From assembly GCF_029439455.1 (NCBI RefSeq), contig NZ_JAQFVG010000311.1:1-64000 (forward strand): DNA of 64,000 nucleotides. The letters run 5' to 3'. Below, in pieces: positions 8,694 through 19,950 of the stretch. This stretch comes from Caballeronia sp. BR00000012568055. Lineage in GTDB: Bacteria > Pseudomonadota > Gammaproteobacteria > Burkholderiales > Burkholderiaceae. How positions within the stretch are numbered: the first letter of the stretch is position 1; each line of letters opens with the position of its first letter. The notes under the pieces are model-generated. The model saw nothing but the letters and a program-made list of their open reading frames with translations. It had not been told where the DNA came from and did not search any database. The translations under genes were made by a program, and so were the position numbers.

Positions 8694-9644
8694 ATGACGG
8701 CGTCGGGAAACGAATATCAGCATCGCACGGTGCTGTTGAAGGAAGCGGTGGACGGTCTGATCACCCGCGCGGACGGCATCTATATAGATGGCACGTTCGG
8801 GCGCGGCGGTCATAGCCGGGCGATTTTGCAGCGGTTGAGTGATGCGGGACGGCTCATTTCCTTCGACAAGGATCCGCTCGCCATCGCCACTGCGCAACAA
8901 ATAAAGGATGCGCGTTTCTCTATCGTGCACGACAGCTTCGCCGTAATGCGCGAAGCCGCGAGCGAACGGGGAGCGCCGAAGGTGTCGGGCGTGTTGCTGG
9001 ACCTTGGCGTGTCGTCGCCGCAGGTGGACGACCCGGAGCGCGGCTTCAGCTTCCGCGCAGAAGGTCCGCTCGACATGCGTATGGATCCGACTCGCGGGGA
9101 GTCGGCGGCTGAGTGGCTCGAACGGGCCACGGTGCAGGAAATCACGGAGGTGATCAGAGATTATGGGGAAGAACGGTTTGCTTTTCAGATTGCAAAGGCG
9201 CTTGTTGCTCGCCGGGCAGAGTCCGAGCGTCTTGGGCCTCTCAACCGCACGGGCGAGCTTGCCGAAATCGTGGGTCACGTCGTCAAAACCCGTGAGAAGG
9301 GCAAGGATCCGGCAACCCGCACCTTTCAGGCTATACGGATTCACATCAATCAAGAGCTTGCGGAGCTGCAAGTAGTTCTTGAGTCGGCACTTTCGATGTT
9401 GGAGCAAGGGGGGCGGCTGGTCGTGATCAGCTTTCATTCGCTCGAAGACCGGATCGTCAAGCGGTTCATGCAGGCGCAGTCGAGCGCGCCTCAGGTGGAC
9501 CGACGCTTGCCGATCCGCGCGGTCGATTTACCCAGCCCGCCGTTGCGCGTGGTGGGCCGCGTGTTTCCGAGCGAAGCCGAAGTGACCGACAACCCCCGCG
9601 CGCGTTCGGCGGTGATGCGTATCGCGGAGCGGATCGCGCCATGA
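8694..9644 (+). CDS. rsmH: 16S rRNA (cytosine(1402)-N(4))-methyltransferase RsmH
   Basis: This 316-aa S-adenosylmethionine-dependent enzyme methylates N4 of C1402 in the 16S rRNA decoding centre. The SAM-binding motif [14 protein letters not shown] is near residues 31-44, [12 protein letters not shown] near 102-113 and [13 protein letters not shown] in the C-terminal part. Length is normal. Its stop overlaps the ftsL start by four bases, showing translational coupling in the dcw operon. Confidence 0.95.
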   Translation: MTASGNEYQHRTVLLKEAVDGLITRADGIYIDGTFGRGGHSRAILQRLSDAGRLISFDKDPLAIATAQQIKDARFSIVHDSFAVMREAASERGAPKVSGVLLDLGVSSPQVDDPERGFSFRAEGPLDMRMDPTRGESAAEWLERATVQEITEVIRDYGEERFAFQIAKALVARRAESERLGPLNRTGELAEIVGHVVKTREKGKDPATRTFQAIRIHINQELAELQVVLESALSMLEQGGRLVVISFHSLEDRIVKRFMQAQSSAPQVDRRLPIRAVDLPSPPLRVVGRVFPSEAEVTDNPRARSAVMRIAERIAP

Positions 9645-9985
9645 ACCGGCTCAACATCTTCCTGCTGATCGTCGTGCTCGGGTGCGCGCTGTCGGTCGTC
9701 AGCGCCACCAACAAGCAGCGGCAGATTTTCATCGAATTGCAGCGGGCGCAGTCGCAGGAACGCCAGCTTCAGCAGGATTACGCGCAGTTGCAGTACCAAC
9801 AGAGCGCTTTGTCGAAGACTTCGCGCATCGAGCAGTTGGCGACCACTTCCTTGAAGATGCAGCCCGTGACGACCGGCCGTACGCAATACCTCACTTACGA
9901 CACGGCGAGCAACAAAGCCGCCGATGCACCCTTGCCGCCGCCGCTCCCGGCGTCGGCGCCGCCTGCCCGCGGAGCCAAGCGATGA
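9641..9985 (+). CDS. ftsL: Cell division protein FtsL
   Basis: This 114-aa bitopic inner-membrane protein forms the FtsQBL complex that activates septal wall synthesis by FtsWI. It has a short cytoplasmic start, one membrane span near residues 5-22, then a Gln-rich coiled coil near 27-70. The tail is Pro/Ala-rich. Sequence conservation in this family is low, so identity rests on topology, size and position between rsmH and ftsI, with ATGA overlaps on both sides. Confidence 0.92.
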   Translation: MNRLNIFLLIVVLGCALSVVSATNKQRQIFIELQRAQSQERQLQQDYAQLQYQQSALSKTSRIEQLATTSLKMQPVTTGRTQYLTYDTASNKAADAPLPPPLPASAPPARGAKR

Positions 9986-11841
9986 AAAAATCCGCGAAGC
10001 AGAAAGACATCGCTCATACGCCGAATCCGCTGCTCGCCGTGCGCCTGCCGATGTGGCGCTCGAAGTTCGTCGTGTTCCTGCTGTTCATGGCGTTCGTCGC
10101 GCTCGCGGGCCGCGCATTCTGGATCCAGGGTCCGGGCAACGCATTCTTCAAGAAGCAGGGCGAAAGCCGCTATCAGCGCACGCTCGAAATGCCGGCCACG
10201 CGCGGTCAGATTCGCGACCGCAATGGCCTCGTGCTCGCTACGAGTCTTCCGGTGAAGGCCATCTGGGCCATTCCCGAAGCCGTGCCGAACGACCTCGGCG
10301 CCGACAAGTTCGCGGACCTCGCGAAGTTGCTCGACATGCCGCAAAAAGAACTCCGCGCGAAACTCTCCGTGGACAAGACCTTCGTTTATGTGAAGCGTCA
10401 GGTTTCGCTCGAAACGGCCAAGAAGGTCGCGGACCTCGATATTCCCGGCATTTATTCACGCGGCGAATACAAACGCTTCTATCCCGAAGGCGAAATCACC
10501 GCGCATTTGATCGGCTTTACTAATATTGAAGACAAGGGGCAGGAAGGCGTCGAACTGGGCGACCAGAACGTCCTCGCCGGCACGCCGGGGATGCGCCGCG
10601 TCATCAAGGACCGCATGGGTCACATCGTCGAAGATGTCGATGAACAAGTGGTGCCGCATAACGGCTCGGACGTCGAACTCTCGATCGACAGCAAGATTCA
10701 GTACATCGCGTACACGAACCTGAAGGCGGCCGTCGAGAAGTCGAAGGCGAAGGCGGGCGCGGCGATCGTGATCGATGTGAAAACGGGCGAAGTGCTCGCG
10801 CTCGTCAACTATCCCACTTACAACCCGAACGACCGCTCGCGCATGACCGGCGAGCAGCTGCGCAACCGCATTCTCACGGACACCTTCGAGCCAGGCTCGA
10901 TCATGAAGCCGTTCACCGTTTCGCTCGCGCTGGATCTGCATCGCGTGACGCCGAATACGCTCGTCGAAACCGGCGGCGGGGTGTTCGTGCTGGACGGCGC
11001 GCGCATCACCGACGACTCGGGTTTCGGCACGCTCACCGTCGGCGGCGTGATTCAGAAGTCGAGCAATATCGGCGCGACCAAAATTGCGATGCAATTGCGT
11101 CCGGAAGAAATGTGGAACATGTACACGAGCATCGGGCTGGGTCAGGCGCCGAAGGTCGGATTTCCCGGCGCGGTGACGGGCCGGCTGCGTCCGTGGAAAA
11201 GCTGGCGTCGGATCGAACAGGCGACGATGTCGTACGGCTATGGTTTGTCGGCGTCGTTGTTCCAGTTGGCGCGCGCCTACACGGCGATTGCGAATGACGG
11301 CACCGTCTTGCCGGTTTCGATTTTCCGCACGCCGTCCGATCAGCCGCCGCTCGGTCAGCGCGTGTTCTCGCCGACTACCGCGCGTGAAGTGCGCGCCATG
11401 CTCGAAACCGTGACCGCGAAGGGCGGCACGTCGCCGGATGCCGCGGTGCCGGGTTATCGCGTGGGCGGGAAGTCGGGGACGGCGTACAAGCATTCTGGCC
11501 GTGGCTACGATCATTCGAAGTACCGCGCATCGTTTGTCGGCATGGCGCCGATGCCGAATCCGCGCATTGTTGTAGCCGTTTCCGTCGATGAACCGACGGC
11601 CGGCAGCCACTTCGGCGGTCAGGTGTCGGGTCCGGTGTTTTCGGGCGTCGTCGGCGATACGCTGCGCGCGCTGAACGTGCCGCCGGATATGCCGGTCAAG
11701 CAAATGGTTGTGACGGACGATTCGAATTCCACCACGCAGCAGGCCGCGCAACCAACGCCCGCTAAACCGAATAATCCGAACGTAGCGAAGAAAGTCGCCG
11801 TGTCGAGCAATACGAAGACGCATCCGGGAGTCGTGCGATGA
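9982..11841 (+). CDS. ftsI: Peptidoglycan D,D-transpeptidase FtsI (PBP3)
   Basis: This 619-aa class B penicillin-binding protein cross-links septal peptidoglycan with FtsW. It has a cytoplasmic start and a membrane anchor near residues 28-45. A pedestal domain begins RGQIRDRNG. The transpeptidase motifs are SIMK with the nucleophilic serine near 306, SSN near 360-362 and KSGT near 497. The last reads KSG where many PBPs have KTG. The frame is open 100 codons further upstream. The ATG at 9982 is chosen because it overlaps the ftsL stop as ATGA and gives the family's normal N-terminus. The tail is Asn/Pro/Lys-rich. Confidence 0.95.
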   Translation: MKKSAKQKDIAHTPNPLLAVRLPMWRSKFVVFLLFMAFVALAGRAFWIQGPGNAFFKKQGESRYQRTLEMPATRGQIRDRNGLVLATSLPVKAIWAIPEAVPNDLGADKFADLAKLLDMPQKELRAKLSVDKTFVYVKRQVSLETAKKVADLDIPGIYSRGEYKRFYPEGEITAHLIGFTNIEDKGQEGVELGDQNVLAGTPGMRRVIKDRMGHIVEDVDEQVVPHNGSDVELSIDSKIQYIAYTNLKAAVEKSKAKAGAAIVIDVKTGEVLALVNYPTYNPNDRSRMTGEQLRNRILTDTFEPGSIMKPFTVSLALDLHRVTPNTLVETGGGVFVLDGARITDDSGFGTLTVGGVIQKSSNIGATKIAMQLRPEEMWNMYTSIGLGQAPKVGFPGAVTGRLRPWKSWRRIEQATMSYGYGLSASLFQLARAYTAIANDGTVLPVSIFRTPSDQPPLGQRVFSPTTAREVRAMLETVTAKGGTSPDAAVPGYRVGGKSGTAYKHSGRGYDHSKYRASFVGMAPMPNPRIVVAVSVDEPTAGSHFGGQVSGPVFSGVVGDTLRALNVPPDMPVKQMVVTDDSNSTTQQAAQPTPAKPNNPNVAKKVAVSSNTKTHPGVVR

Positions 11842-13397
11842 GCGCGCTGCCCGGACAGGACAAGATGCAACAGGACGTTTCGAACGCCGTCGAATGGCTG
11901 CGCGCGCATGCGCAGCCCGGCGCGCAACTACACGCCGACACGCGCTCGCTGAAAAGCGGCGACGTGTTTTTGGCGTATGCCGTCGATGGCGCGGACAACC
12001 GTCCTTATCTCGATGCCGCGCTCGCATCCGGTGCGGCGTGCGCGCTGTATCAGCCGGAAAATTTCGCGGGCCACGCGGATGCTTCGAAGACGCTCGCCGT
12101 GAGCGCGCTGAACGAACTGGCGGGTCCGATTGCCGCTGCATGGTACGGCGAACCGAGTGCGTCGATGCTGACTGTCGGTGTGACGGGCACGAACGGCAAG
12201 ACCTCGTGCAGCACGTGGATTGCCACTGCGCTGAGCGCGCTCGGCCGTCCGTGCGCGATCGTCGGCACGTTGGGAATCGGCATGCCGGGAAAGCTGCTGC
12301 ATACCGGCTTCACCACGCCCGACGCGCCGCAACTTCAGCGCAATCTCGCGCAACTGAAAGCGCAGGGCGCTGAAGGTATCGCGATGGAAGTGTCGTCGCA
12401 TGCGCTGCATCAGGGGCGTGTGAATGGCGTCGATTTCGACATCGGCATCTTCACGAATCTCACGCAGGATCATCTCGACTATCACGGCACGTTCGAAGCC
12501 TACGAAGCCGCGAAGGCGCGTCTCTTTTCGTGGCCGACGCTGAAGACCGCCATCGTCAATCGCGACGATCCGGCAGGACAACGTTTGATCGAAACATTGC
12601 GCGGCAAGGTGCGCACGATTGCCTACGGCGTCGAAATGCCCACGGACGCCGCGCCCAGCGCCGACGCCATGCTGCTCGCCACGCAAGTGCGCGCGACGGC
12701 AACGGGCACCGCGTTCCATCTGTCGTCGGACTGGGGCGAAGCGGACGTCGAAGTCGGCACGCTCGGCACCTTCAACGTGAGCAATCTGCTCGCTGTCCTC
12801 GGCGTGCTGCTCGAAGTCGGCGTTCCGTTCGATACCGCCATCGCGCGCATTGCGAAGCTCGAATCGGTGAACGGGCGCATGGAGCGCCTTGGCGGACGTA
12901 TCGCGAACGATGAACCGCTGGTCGTGATTGACTACGCGCACACGCCCGACGCGCTCGACAAAACGCTGGCCGCGCTGCGCCCGATTGCACAGGCGCGCGG
13001 CGGCGAACTCATCTGCATGTTCGGTTGCGGCGGCGGTCGTGACGCCACGAAGCGTCCGCTGATGGGCGCAATCGCCGAACGTCTCGCGGATCAAATCGTC
13101 ATCACCAGCGACAACCCGCGCAGCGAAGAACCCATGTCGATCATCGAGCAGATCGCGACCGGCATGAGCGATGCCAGCAAAACGCGCCGTATCGAAGATC
13201 GGGCGAGCGCCATTTTGCAAGCTATCCGAAGCGCTTCGCGCGAAGACGTCGTCGTGCTGGCCGGAAAAGGCCACGAAGCCACGCAGGAAATCATGGGCAA
13301 GAAGCGCGCGTTCTCGGATCAGGATCACGCGCGCCTCGCTCTCGCCGCACGCGCGACACAACCTTCGCCTTCAGCGGCACGAGGAGGCAACGAATGA
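11838..13397 (+). CDS. murE: UDP-N-acetylmuramoyl-L-alanyl-D-glutamate--2,6-diaminopimelate ligase
   Basis: This 519-aa cytoplasmic ATP-dependent ligase adds the third stem-peptide residue to UDP-MurNAc-dipeptide. It shows the three-domain Mur ligase layout: an N-terminal UDP-binding domain, the ATP loop GVTGTNGKTSCSTW near residue 115, and a C-terminal domain with the DNPR motif in VITSDNPRSEEPM. DNPR is the meso-diaminopimelate signature, so the wall is DAP-type. It overlaps ftsI and murF by four bases each. Confidence 0.96.
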   Translation: MSALPGQDKMQQDVSNAVEWLRAHAQPGAQLHADTRSLKSGDVFLAYAVDGADNRPYLDAALASGAACALYQPENFAGHADASKTLAVSALNELAGPIAAAWYGEPSASMLTVGVTGTNGKTSCSTWIATALSALGRPCAIVGTLGIGMPGKLLHTGFTTPDAPQLQRNLAQLKAQGAEGIAMEVSSHALHQGRVNGVDFDIGIFTNLTQDHLDYHGTFEAYEAAKARLFSWPTLKTAIVNRDDPAGQRLIETLRGKVRTIAYGVEMPTDAAPSADAMLLATQVRATATGTAFHLSSDWGEADVEVGTLGTFNVSNLLAVLGVLLEVGVPFDTAIARIAKLESVNGRMERLGGRIANDEPLVVIDYAHTPDALDKTLAALRPIAQARGGELICMFGCGGGRDATKRPLMGAIAERLADQIVITSDNPRSEEPMSIIEQIATGMSDASKTRRIEDRASAILQAIRSASREDVVVLAGKGHEATQEIMGKKRAFSDQDHARLALAARATQPSPSAARGGNE

Positions 13398-14824
13398 CCA
13401 TGTTCACTTTGCGCGAGGCCGCGGCGCTCGTTCCCGGCGGCACCTTCAAGGGCGACGAAAACATTGCGATCGAACGCATCGTGACGGACAGCCGCGGCGT
13501 TCAGGCCGGCGATCTGTTCGTCGCGGTGAAGGGCGATCGTTTCGATGCACATGATTTTCTCGATCAGGTTGCGAAGAGCGGCGCGTCTGCGGCGCTCGTG
13601 TCACGCGAACCAAGCAACGCCGATGCCTGGCCGCTTCCGGTCATCAAGGTAAAGGACACACGAATTGGTCTCGGTGCGCTGGCGCACGGCTGGCGCAAGC
13701 GCTACAGCATGCCGCTCGTCGCCGTCACCGGAAGCAACGGCAAGACGACGGTGAAGGAAATGATCGCGTCGATCTTTGCGGCGGCAGTCGGTGAAGACGC
13801 GCGGCTCGCGACGGCGGGCAACTTCAATAACGATATCGGCTTGCCATTGACGCTGTTCCGCCTGAACGACGCGCACAAGCTCGCGGTCGTCGAACTCGGC
13901 ATGAATCATCCGGGCGAAACGGAAGTGCTCGGCAAGATCGCTGCGCCGACGGTCGCCGTGGTCAACAACGCGCAACGCGAGCATCAGGAATTCATGGCGA
14001 CGGTGGAAGCCGTCGCGCTCGAACATGCATCGGTGATTCACGCGCTGGGCGAAACCGGCACCGCCGTGTTCCCCGCCGACGATCACTACGCGAGCATCTG
14101 GCGCGTCGCTGCAACCGGCAATCCGATCATCGATTTCGCGCTGACCGACGATGTCACGAAAGCCGCCGTCACCGGCACGCTGAAGGGCACGACGGTCCAC
14201 ATGCACACGCCGCAAGGCGATGTCGATATCGCGCTGAACGTGCTCGGCGAGCACAACGCACGCAACGCGATGGCGGCGACATCGGCGGCGCTCGCGGCGG
14301 GTGTATCGCTCGATGCGATCAAGCGCGGACTCGAAGCGTTTCAGCCGGTGAAGGGCCGCTTGCAGGTCAAGCGTGCGCTCAACGGCGCAACGTTGATCGA
14401 CGACACCTACAACTCGAATCCCGACTCCATGCGCGCCGCGATCGACGTGCTTGCATCGCAAGCCGCACCGCGCGTGCTGATCATGGGCGATATGGGCGAA
14501 GTCGGTGAAGAAGGCCCGGCATTTCATCGCGAAGTCGGCGCGTATGCAGCGGAACGCGGTATCGACGCACTGTTCGCACTCGGCGACGCGAGCATCGATG
14601 CGGTGAACGCTTTCAACGCAAAGGCATCGAAGAAAGCCGCACAACATTTTGCCGATGTCGGCGCGCTGACGAATGCACTCACAAACGCACTCGACAGCGC
14701 AGGCTTCGGCCAGCAAGCAACGTATCTCGCGAAAGGCTCGCGCTTCATGAAAATGGAGCGCGTGGTGGACGCCCTGACGAGTCCGCAAACCTCTGCTGCG
14801 GGCAGTACGCCCGCAGCACATTGA
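13394..14824 (+). CDS. murF: UDP-N-acetylmuramoyl-tripeptide--D-alanyl-D-alanine ligase
   Basis: This 476-aa Mur ligase attaches D-Ala-D-Ala to the UDP-MurNAc-tripeptide, finishing the cytoplasmic pentapeptide precursor. The ATP loop AVTGSNGKTTVKEM is near residue 110, NNAQREHQEFM lies in the central domain and DDTYNSNPDSM marks the C-terminal domain start near residue 335. All are standard MurF motifs. The D-Ala-D-Ala substrate is supplied by DdlB, encoded later in the same operon. It starts inside the murE stop (ATGA). Confidence 0.96.
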   Translation: MTMFTLREAAALVPGGTFKGDENIAIERIVTDSRGVQAGDLFVAVKGDRFDAHDFLDQVAKSGASAALVSREPSNADAWPLPVIKVKDTRIGLGALAHGWRKRYSMPLVAVTGSNGKTTVKEMIASIFAAAVGEDARLATAGNFNNDIGLPLTLFRLNDAHKLAVVELGMNHPGETEVLGKIAAPTVAVVNNAQREHQEFMATVEAVALEHASVIHALGETGTAVFPADDHYASIWRVAATGNPIIDFALTDDVTKAAVTGTLKGTTVHMHTPQGDVDIALNVLGEHNARNAMAATSAALAAGVSLDAIKRGLEAFQPVKGRLQVKRALNGATLIDDTYNSNPDSMRAAIDVLASQAAPRVLIMGDMGEVGEEGPAFHREVGAYAAERGIDALFALGDASIDAVNAFNAKASKKAAQHFADVGALTNALTNALDSAGFGQQATYLAKGSRFMKMERVVDALTSPQTSAAGSTPAAH

Positions 14825-14847
14825 TTCACTGAAAGAGAAGGACCAGC

Positions 14848-16017
14848 ATGCTACTCGCACTCGCGCAATGGCTCCAGAATGACGCCAGTTTCATGCGCGT
14901 GTTCACCTACATCACGTTCCGCGCAGTCGGCGCTACGGCCACGGCGCTGATGATCGGTCTCGTCTGCGGACCGTGGGTCATTCGCAAACTGACGGCGATG
15001 AAAGTCGGCCAGGCCGTTCGCAAAGACGGCCCGCAAACGCACCTCGTCAAATCCGGCACGCCGACCATGGGCGGCGTGCTGATTCTGATCGGCATCGCGG
15101 TATCGACGCTTCTTTGGGCCGATCTGACCAATCGCTTCGTATGGATCGTGATGCTCGTCACGTTCGGTTACGGCGTGATCGGCTGGGTCGATGATTACCG
15201 CAAGGTGGTCTATAAGGACCCGCGCGGCATGTCCTCGCGCGAGAAGTATTTCTGGCAATCGGTGATCGGTCTGTTCGCGGCGGTGTATCTCGCGTTCAGC
15301 GTGTCGGAAGCGAGCAATACGCGCGTGTTCGATCTGTTCATGGCGTGGGTCCGCAGCGGTCTGTCGATGGGCTTGCCCGCACGCGCTGACCTGATGCTGC
15401 CGTTCCTCAAGTCGATCACGTATCCGCTGGGCGTGTGGGGCTTTATCGCGCTGACGTATCTGGTGATCGTCGGTTCGAGCAACGCGGTCAATCTCACCGA
15501 TGGTCTCGACGGCCTCGTCATCATGCCGGTGGTGCTGGTCGGCGCATCGCTCGGGGCGTTTGCTTATGTGATGGGTTCATCGGTCTATTCGAAGTACTTG
15601 CTGTTTCCGCACATTGCCGGCGCGGGCGAACTTTTGATCTTTTGTTCCGCAATGGGAGGCGCGGGGCTGGCCTTTCTCTGGTACAACACGCACCCCGCGC
15701 AAGTCTTCATGGGCGATGTCGGCGCACTCGCGCTCGGCGGCGCGCTCGGCACGATCGCGGTGATCGTGCGTCAGGAAGTCGTGCTGTTCATCATGGGCGG
15801 CGTGTTCGTGGCCGAAACGCTGTCGGTCATGTTGCAGGTCTTCTGGTTCAAGTTCACGAAGCGTCGATACGGCGAAGGTCGCCGCTTCTTCAAGATGGCG
15901 CCGCTGCATCACCATTACGAGTTGTCCGGCTGGACCGAGACGCAAGTGGTGGTGCGCTTCTGGATCATCACCTTGATGTTGTGCCTGTTCGGTCTTTCGA
16001 CGTTGAAGCTGCGTTGA
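14848..16017 (+). CDS. mraY: Phospho-N-acetylmuramoyl-pentapeptide-transferase MraY
   Basis: This 389-aa polytopic inner-membrane enzyme transfers phospho-MurNAc-pentapeptide to undecaprenyl phosphate, making lipid I. About ten membrane spans are visible, with the conserved GTPTMGG, the DDYRKV aspartates, [22 protein letters not shown] and [11 protein letters not shown] motifs. It follows murF after a 23-base gap with an AGAGAAGGA ribosome site. Confidence 0.97.
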   Translation: MLLALAQWLQNDASFMRVFTYITFRAVGATATALMIGLVCGPWVIRKLTAMKVGQAVRKDGPQTHLVKSGTPTMGGVLILIGIAVSTLLWADLTNRFVWIVMLVTFGYGVIGWVDDYRKVVYKDPRGMSSREKYFWQSVIGLFAAVYLAFSVSEASNTRVFDLFMAWVRSGLSMGLPARADLMLPFLKSITYPLGVWGFIALTYLVIVGSSNAVNLTDGLDGLVIMPVVLVGASLGAFAYVMGSSVYSKYLLFPHIAGAGELLIFCSAMGGAGLAFLWYNTHPAQVFMGDVGALALGGALGTIAVIVRQEVVLFIMGGVFVAETLSVMLQVFWFKFTKRRYGEGRRFFKMAPLHHHYELSGWTETQVVVRFWIITLMLCLFGLSTLKLR

Positions 16018-16047
16018 TTCATTCAAGTTTTAGGTAAAGGTAAAGCG

Positions 16048-17559
16048 ATGTTTGGCGAGAAGTTTTCCGGTCGGCAAAGTCCGATGGTGCTCGTGCTGGG
16101 ACTGGGTGAATCCGGTCTGGCGATGGCGCGCTGGTGCGCCAGGCACGGTTGCCGCCTGCGGATCGCGGATACACGCGAAACGCCGCCGAATCTCTCCGAA
16201 CTCGCGATCCACAAGATCGATGCGGATTTCGTCGGCGGCGCGTTCACGCCGGATTTGCTGGATGGCGGCATCGAACTGGTTGCGATCAGTCCGGGACTCT
16301 CGCCGCTCGCCGATGACCTCGCGCCGTTGATCGCCGCCGCCAAAGAGCGCGGCATTCCGGTGTGGGGCGAGCTTGAGTTGTTCGCGCAGGCTTTGGCGTC
16401 GCTGGGTGCGAATGGTTATCAGCCGAAGGTGATCGCGATCACCGGCACGAACGGCAAGACCACGACGACCTCGCTTACCGGTCTGCTCTGCGAACGCGCG
16501 GGCAAGACGGTCGCGGTCGCGGGCAATATCAGCCCCGCCATGCTCGACAAGCTGACCGAAGCCATCGATCAAACCTCGTTGCCGGATGTGTGGGTGCTCG
16601 AACTGTCGAGCTTCCAGTTGGAAACGGCCCACACCTTCGCGCCCGATGCGGCAGCGGTGCTGAATATCACGCAGGATCATCTCGACTGGCACGGAGGTCT
16701 GGATGCATACGCCGCTGCGAAGGGCCGCATCTTCGGACCGAAGACCTTGCGCGTGCTGAATCGCGACGACAACCGCACGATGAAACTTGCCGCAAATGTG
16801 GCTGAGCATCGCGTGGTGACCTTCGGTTTGAACGATCCGCTGAATGTCGGCGAATACGGTTTGTTGCGCGACAACGGCATGGCGTGGCTGGCGGAAGGCA
16901 TCGATCAGGATGCGACCGATGAACCCGCGCCTACGCGTCGTCGCAAGCAGGACGTTGCTGCACCGAACGTCGTGCCGAAGCGCCTGATGCCTGTCGATGC
17001 CCTGCGCATTCGCGGTTTGCATAACGCCGCGAACGCGCTTGCCGCGCTCGCGCTCACGCGCGCAATCGATCTGCCGCTGGCCGCGTTGCTGCATGGTTTG
17101 CGCGAATATCGCGGCGAGCCGCATCGCGTGGAAGTGATTGCGCAGATCGACGGCGTCGATTATGTCGATGACAGCAAGGGCACGAACGTCGGCGCAACGG
17201 TCGCCGCGCTCGATGGCCTCGCGCAACGCGTCGTGCTGATCGCCGGTGGCGACGGCAAGGGCCAGGACTTTTCGCCGCTCGAAGCGCCGGTCGCACGCTG
17301 GGCGCGCGCGGTGATGCTGATCGGCCGCGATGCGCCGCGTATCCGCGAGACGCTGGAATCGACCGGCGTCACGCTCGAAGATCACGCGACGCTCGAACAA
17401 GCTGTCGATGCCTCCGCAAAAATCGCCGAACCCGGCGATGCCGTGTTGCTCTCGCCTGCGTGCGCGAGCCTCGACATGTTCAGAAACTACGCACATCGCG
17501 CCGACGTCTTTCGCGGCGCGGTCGAAGAAATCGCCGCTGCGCGGGGAGTGATGCTATGA
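16048..17559 (+). CDS. murD: UDP-N-acetylmuramoyl-L-alanine--D-glutamate ligase
   Basis: This 503-aa Mur ligase adds D-glutamate to UDP-MurNAc-L-Ala. The N-terminal UDP-binding motif is [14 protein letters not shown], the ATP loop is [13 protein letters not shown] near residue 132, and the C-terminal domain shows [13 protein letters not shown] and [12 protein letters not shown]. An insert of about 40 residues near 290-315, rich in charged residues ([11 protein letters not shown]), makes it a little longer than E. coli MurD and is probably a surface loop. Its stop overlaps the ftsW start by ATGA. Confidence 0.95.
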   Translation: MFGEKFSGRQSPMVLVLGLGESGLAMARWCARHGCRLRIADTRETPPNLSELAIHKIDADFVGGAFTPDLLDGGIELVAISPGLSPLADDLAPLIAAAKERGIPVWGELELFAQALASLGANGYQPKVIAITGTNGKTTTTSLTGLLCERAGKTVAVAGNISPAMLDKLTEAIDQTSLPDVWVLELSSFQLETAHTFAPDAAAVLNITQDHLDWHGGLDAYAAAKGRIFGPKTLRVLNRDDNRTMKLAANVAEHRVVTFGLNDPLNVGEYGLLRDNGMAWLAEGIDQDATDEPAPTRRRKQDVAAPNVVPKRLMPVDALRIRGLHNAANALAALALTRAIDLPLAALLHGLREYRGEPHRVEVIAQIDGVDYVDDSKGTNVGATVAALDGLAQRVVLIAGGDGKGQDFSPLEAPVARWARAVMLIGRDAPRIRETLESTGVTLEDHATLEQAVDASAKIAEPGDAVLLSPACASLDMFRNYAHRADVFRGAVEEIAAARGVML

Positions 17560-18833
17560 GCTGGTCGGATCGATTCGGATCGAAAATCACGGGCCAGCGC
17601 AACGCCATGCCGAGCGATTCGCTCGCGGGCCGCACGGGTCCGCGTCGCGATGGCGGCATTTCGAGCGCGGTCAACGGCGTGCGCCCGGCGCGCTCGCGCA
17701 TGCTCGACTACGACTACTCGCTGCTGTGGGTGACGATCGCGCTGCTGGGCCTCGGTATCGTGATGGTGTATTCGGCGTCGATCGCCATGCCGGATTCGCC
17801 GAAGTACGCGCAATACCGCGACTGGCACTTCCTCGCGCGCCACCTCGTTTCGATTGCGACGGCGCTGGTCGGCGCGGTCATCGCGTTCAAGATTCCGATC
17901 AAGACGTGGGAAAAGTACGCGCCGAAGTTCTTTCTGTTCGCGCTGGTGCTGCTCGTCATCGTGTTGATTCCACACGTGGGCAAGGGCGTGAACGGCGCGC
18001 GCCGCTGGATTCCGCTCGGCATCACGAATATGCAGCCGTCCGAAATCATGAAGCTCGCGGTGACCATCTACGCCGCGAACTACACGGTGCGCAAGCAGGA
18101 ATTCATGCACAGCTTCGGTAAGGGCTTTTTGCCGATGGCGGTCGCCGTTGGCGCAGTCGGCGCGTTGCTGCTGCTCGAACCGGACATGGGCGCGTTCATG
18201 GTGATCGCGGCGATCGCGATGGGCGTGCTGTTTCTCGGCGGCGTGAACGGCAAGCTGTTCGGCGGTTTGGTGCTCACGGCGGTCGGCACGTTCACCATGC
18301 TCGTGTGGCTCTCGCCGTGGCGTCGTGAACGGATCTTCGCTTACCTCGATCCGTGGGACGACCGTTACGCGCAAGGCAAGGCGTATCAATTGACGCACTC
18401 GCTGATCGCGTTCGGGCGCGGCGAGTGGTTCGGCGTCGGTCTGGGCGGCAGCGTCGAGAAACTCAACTATCTGCCGGAAGCGCATACCGACTTTATCCTC
18501 GCAGTGATCGGCGAAGAACTCGGTTTCGTCGGCGTGATCTGCGTGATTCTGCTGTTCTACTGGATCGTGCGTCGCGCGTTCGAAATCGGCCGTCAGGCAC
18601 TGGCGCTGGATCGCACGTTTGCCGGTTTGATGGCGAAGGGCGTCGGCATCTGGTTCGGCGCGCAGACGTTCATCAATATGGGCGTGAATCTCGGCCTGCT
18701 GCCGACCAAAGGTCTGACGCTGCCGCTGGTTTCGTACGGTGGCTCGGGCATTCTGCTGAACTGCGTCGCGCTGGCTGTTTTGCTGCGCGTGGATTATGAG
18801 AATCGCGTTTTGATGCGCGGAGGGAAAGTATGA
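17556..18833 (+). CDS. ftsW: Septal peptidoglycan glycosyltransferase FtsW
   Basis: This 425-aa SEDS-family inner-membrane polymerase uses lipid II to make septal glycan strands with FtsI. After a basic cytoplasmic N-terminus of about 45 residues come roughly ten membrane spans. Conserved motifs include [16 protein letters not shown] with the following QPSE, and [13 protein letters not shown] near the end. The frame extends upstream, but the ATG at 17556 overlaps the murD stop and gives the family's normal start. The stop overlaps murG. Confidence 0.95.
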   Translation: MSWSDRFGSKITGQRNAMPSDSLAGRTGPRRDGGISSAVNGVRPARSRMLDYDYSLLWVTIALLGLGIVMVYSASIAMPDSPKYAQYRDWHFLARHLVSIATALVGAVIAFKIPIKTWEKYAPKFFLFALVLLVIVLIPHVGKGVNGARRWIPLGITNMQPSEIMKLAVTIYAANYTVRKQEFMHSFGKGFLPMAVAVGAVGALLLLEPDMGAFMVIAAIAMGVLFLGGVNGKLFGGLVLTAVGTFTMLVWLSPWRRERIFAYLDPWDDRYAQGKAYQLTHSLIAFGRGEWFGVGLGGSVEKLNYLPEAHTDFILAVIGEELGFVGVICVILLFYWIVRRAFEIGRQALALDRTFAGLMAKGVGIWFGAQTFINMGVNLGLLPTKGLTLPLVSYGGSGILLNCVALAVLLRVDYENRVLMRGGKV

Positions 18834-19948
18834 CCGCGCAGACCCATCGCACCTTGATGGTCATGGCTGGCGGCACCGGCGGACACGTGTTCCCCGGTCT
18901 CGCGGTCGCGCAATGGATGCAGGCGCGCGGATGGCGCGTGGTATGGCTCGGCAATGCAAATGGCATGGAAGCGACGCTCGTTCCCAAGCATGGCATTCCG
19001 ATGGAATACGTGCGCTTCGGCGGCGTGCGTGGCAAGGGCATCAAAACGAAGCTGATGTTGCCGGTGAATCTGCTGCGCGCGTGCACGCAAAGTCTCGCGG
19101 CATTGCGTCGCGTAAAGCCGGACGTGGTGCTCGGCATGGGCGGCTACATCACGTTTCCGGCCGGTCTCATGACCAAACTTGCCGGTTGCCCGCTCGTGCT
19201 GCACGAACAGAATTCGATCGCCGGCATGGCGAACAAGGCGCTTGCGCGTCTCGCCAAACGCGTGCTGGTCGCGTTTCCGAATGCGCTGCCGAATGCCGAA
19301 TGGACGGGAAACCCGATTCGCGCGGAACTTACGCGCGCTTTGCCGCCCAAAGAACGCTACGCCGCGCGTTCGGGCAAGTTGAACGTGCTCGTCGTCGGCG
19401 GAAGTCTGGGCGCGGCTGCGCTCAACGAAACCGTGCCGAAAGCGCTTGCCATGCTGAGCGAGGATGAACGTCCGCGCATCACGCATCAGGCGGGCGCGAA
19501 ACATATCGAAGCTTTGGAAGCGAACTACGCAGCGGCAGGTTTTTCGCGTGGCGAAAACGTGCAGCTCGTGCCCTTCATCGACGACATGGCGCAAGCCTAC
19601 GCCGAAGCCGATCTCGTCATTTGCCGTTCCGGCGCAATGACGGTGTCGGAAATCGCGGCAGTCGGCGTGGCCGCGTTGTTCGTGCCGTTCCCGTTCGCCG
19701 TCGATGATCATCAGACGACGAATGGCGCGTTCCTCGCGAAGAACGGCGCGGCTGAATTGATACAACAAAAGGATCTGTCGGCGCAAAAGCTCGCCGACTG
19801 GTTACGCAAACAGACGCGCGCAACGCTGGCCGAAATGGCCGACCGTTCGCGTGCGCTGGCGAAACCCGATGCGACCGAAAGAGTCGCGAGCATTTGCGCC
19901 GATGTGGCCGGCGCGCGGTTGAACGCGCAAGCTAGGGAGGCACATTAG
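18830..19948 (+). CDS. murG: UDP-GlcNAc:lipid I N-acetylglucosaminyltransferase MurG
   Basis: This 372-aa peripheral inner-membrane glycosyltransferase (GT28) converts lipid I to lipid II. The N-terminal glycine loop [16 protein letters not shown] is near residues 9-24, the second GGSLGA loop is near 190, and the UDP-GlcNAc-binding stretch [15 protein letters not shown] is near 265. Length is slightly above E. coli MurG. It begins inside the ftsW stop and is followed after 2 bases by murC, so the whole block is translated as a coupled operon. Confidence 0.96.
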   Translation: MTAQTHRTLMVMAGGTGGHVFPGLAVAQWMQARGWRVVWLGNANGMEATLVPKHGIPMEYVRFGGVRGKGIKTKLMLPVNLLRACTQSLAALRRVKPDVVLGMGGYITFPAGLMTKLAGCPLVLHEQNSIAGMANKALARLAKRVLVAFPNALPNAEWTGNPIRAELTRALPPKERYAARSGKLNVLVVGGSLGAAALNETVPKALAMLSEDERPRITHQAGAKHIEALEANYAAAGFSRGENVQLVPFIDDMAQAYAEADLVICRSGAMTVSEIAAVGVAALFVPFPFAVDDHQTTNGAFLAKNGAAELIQQKDLSAQKLADWLRKQTRATLAEMADRSRALAKPDATERVASICADVAGARLNAQAREAH

Positions 19949-19950
19949 CA

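Noticed and set aside
10456..12141. A 561-codon minus-strand open frame opposite ftsI/murE
   Set aside because: Shadow of GC-rich coding sequence: Arg-rich, no domain, no ribosome site.
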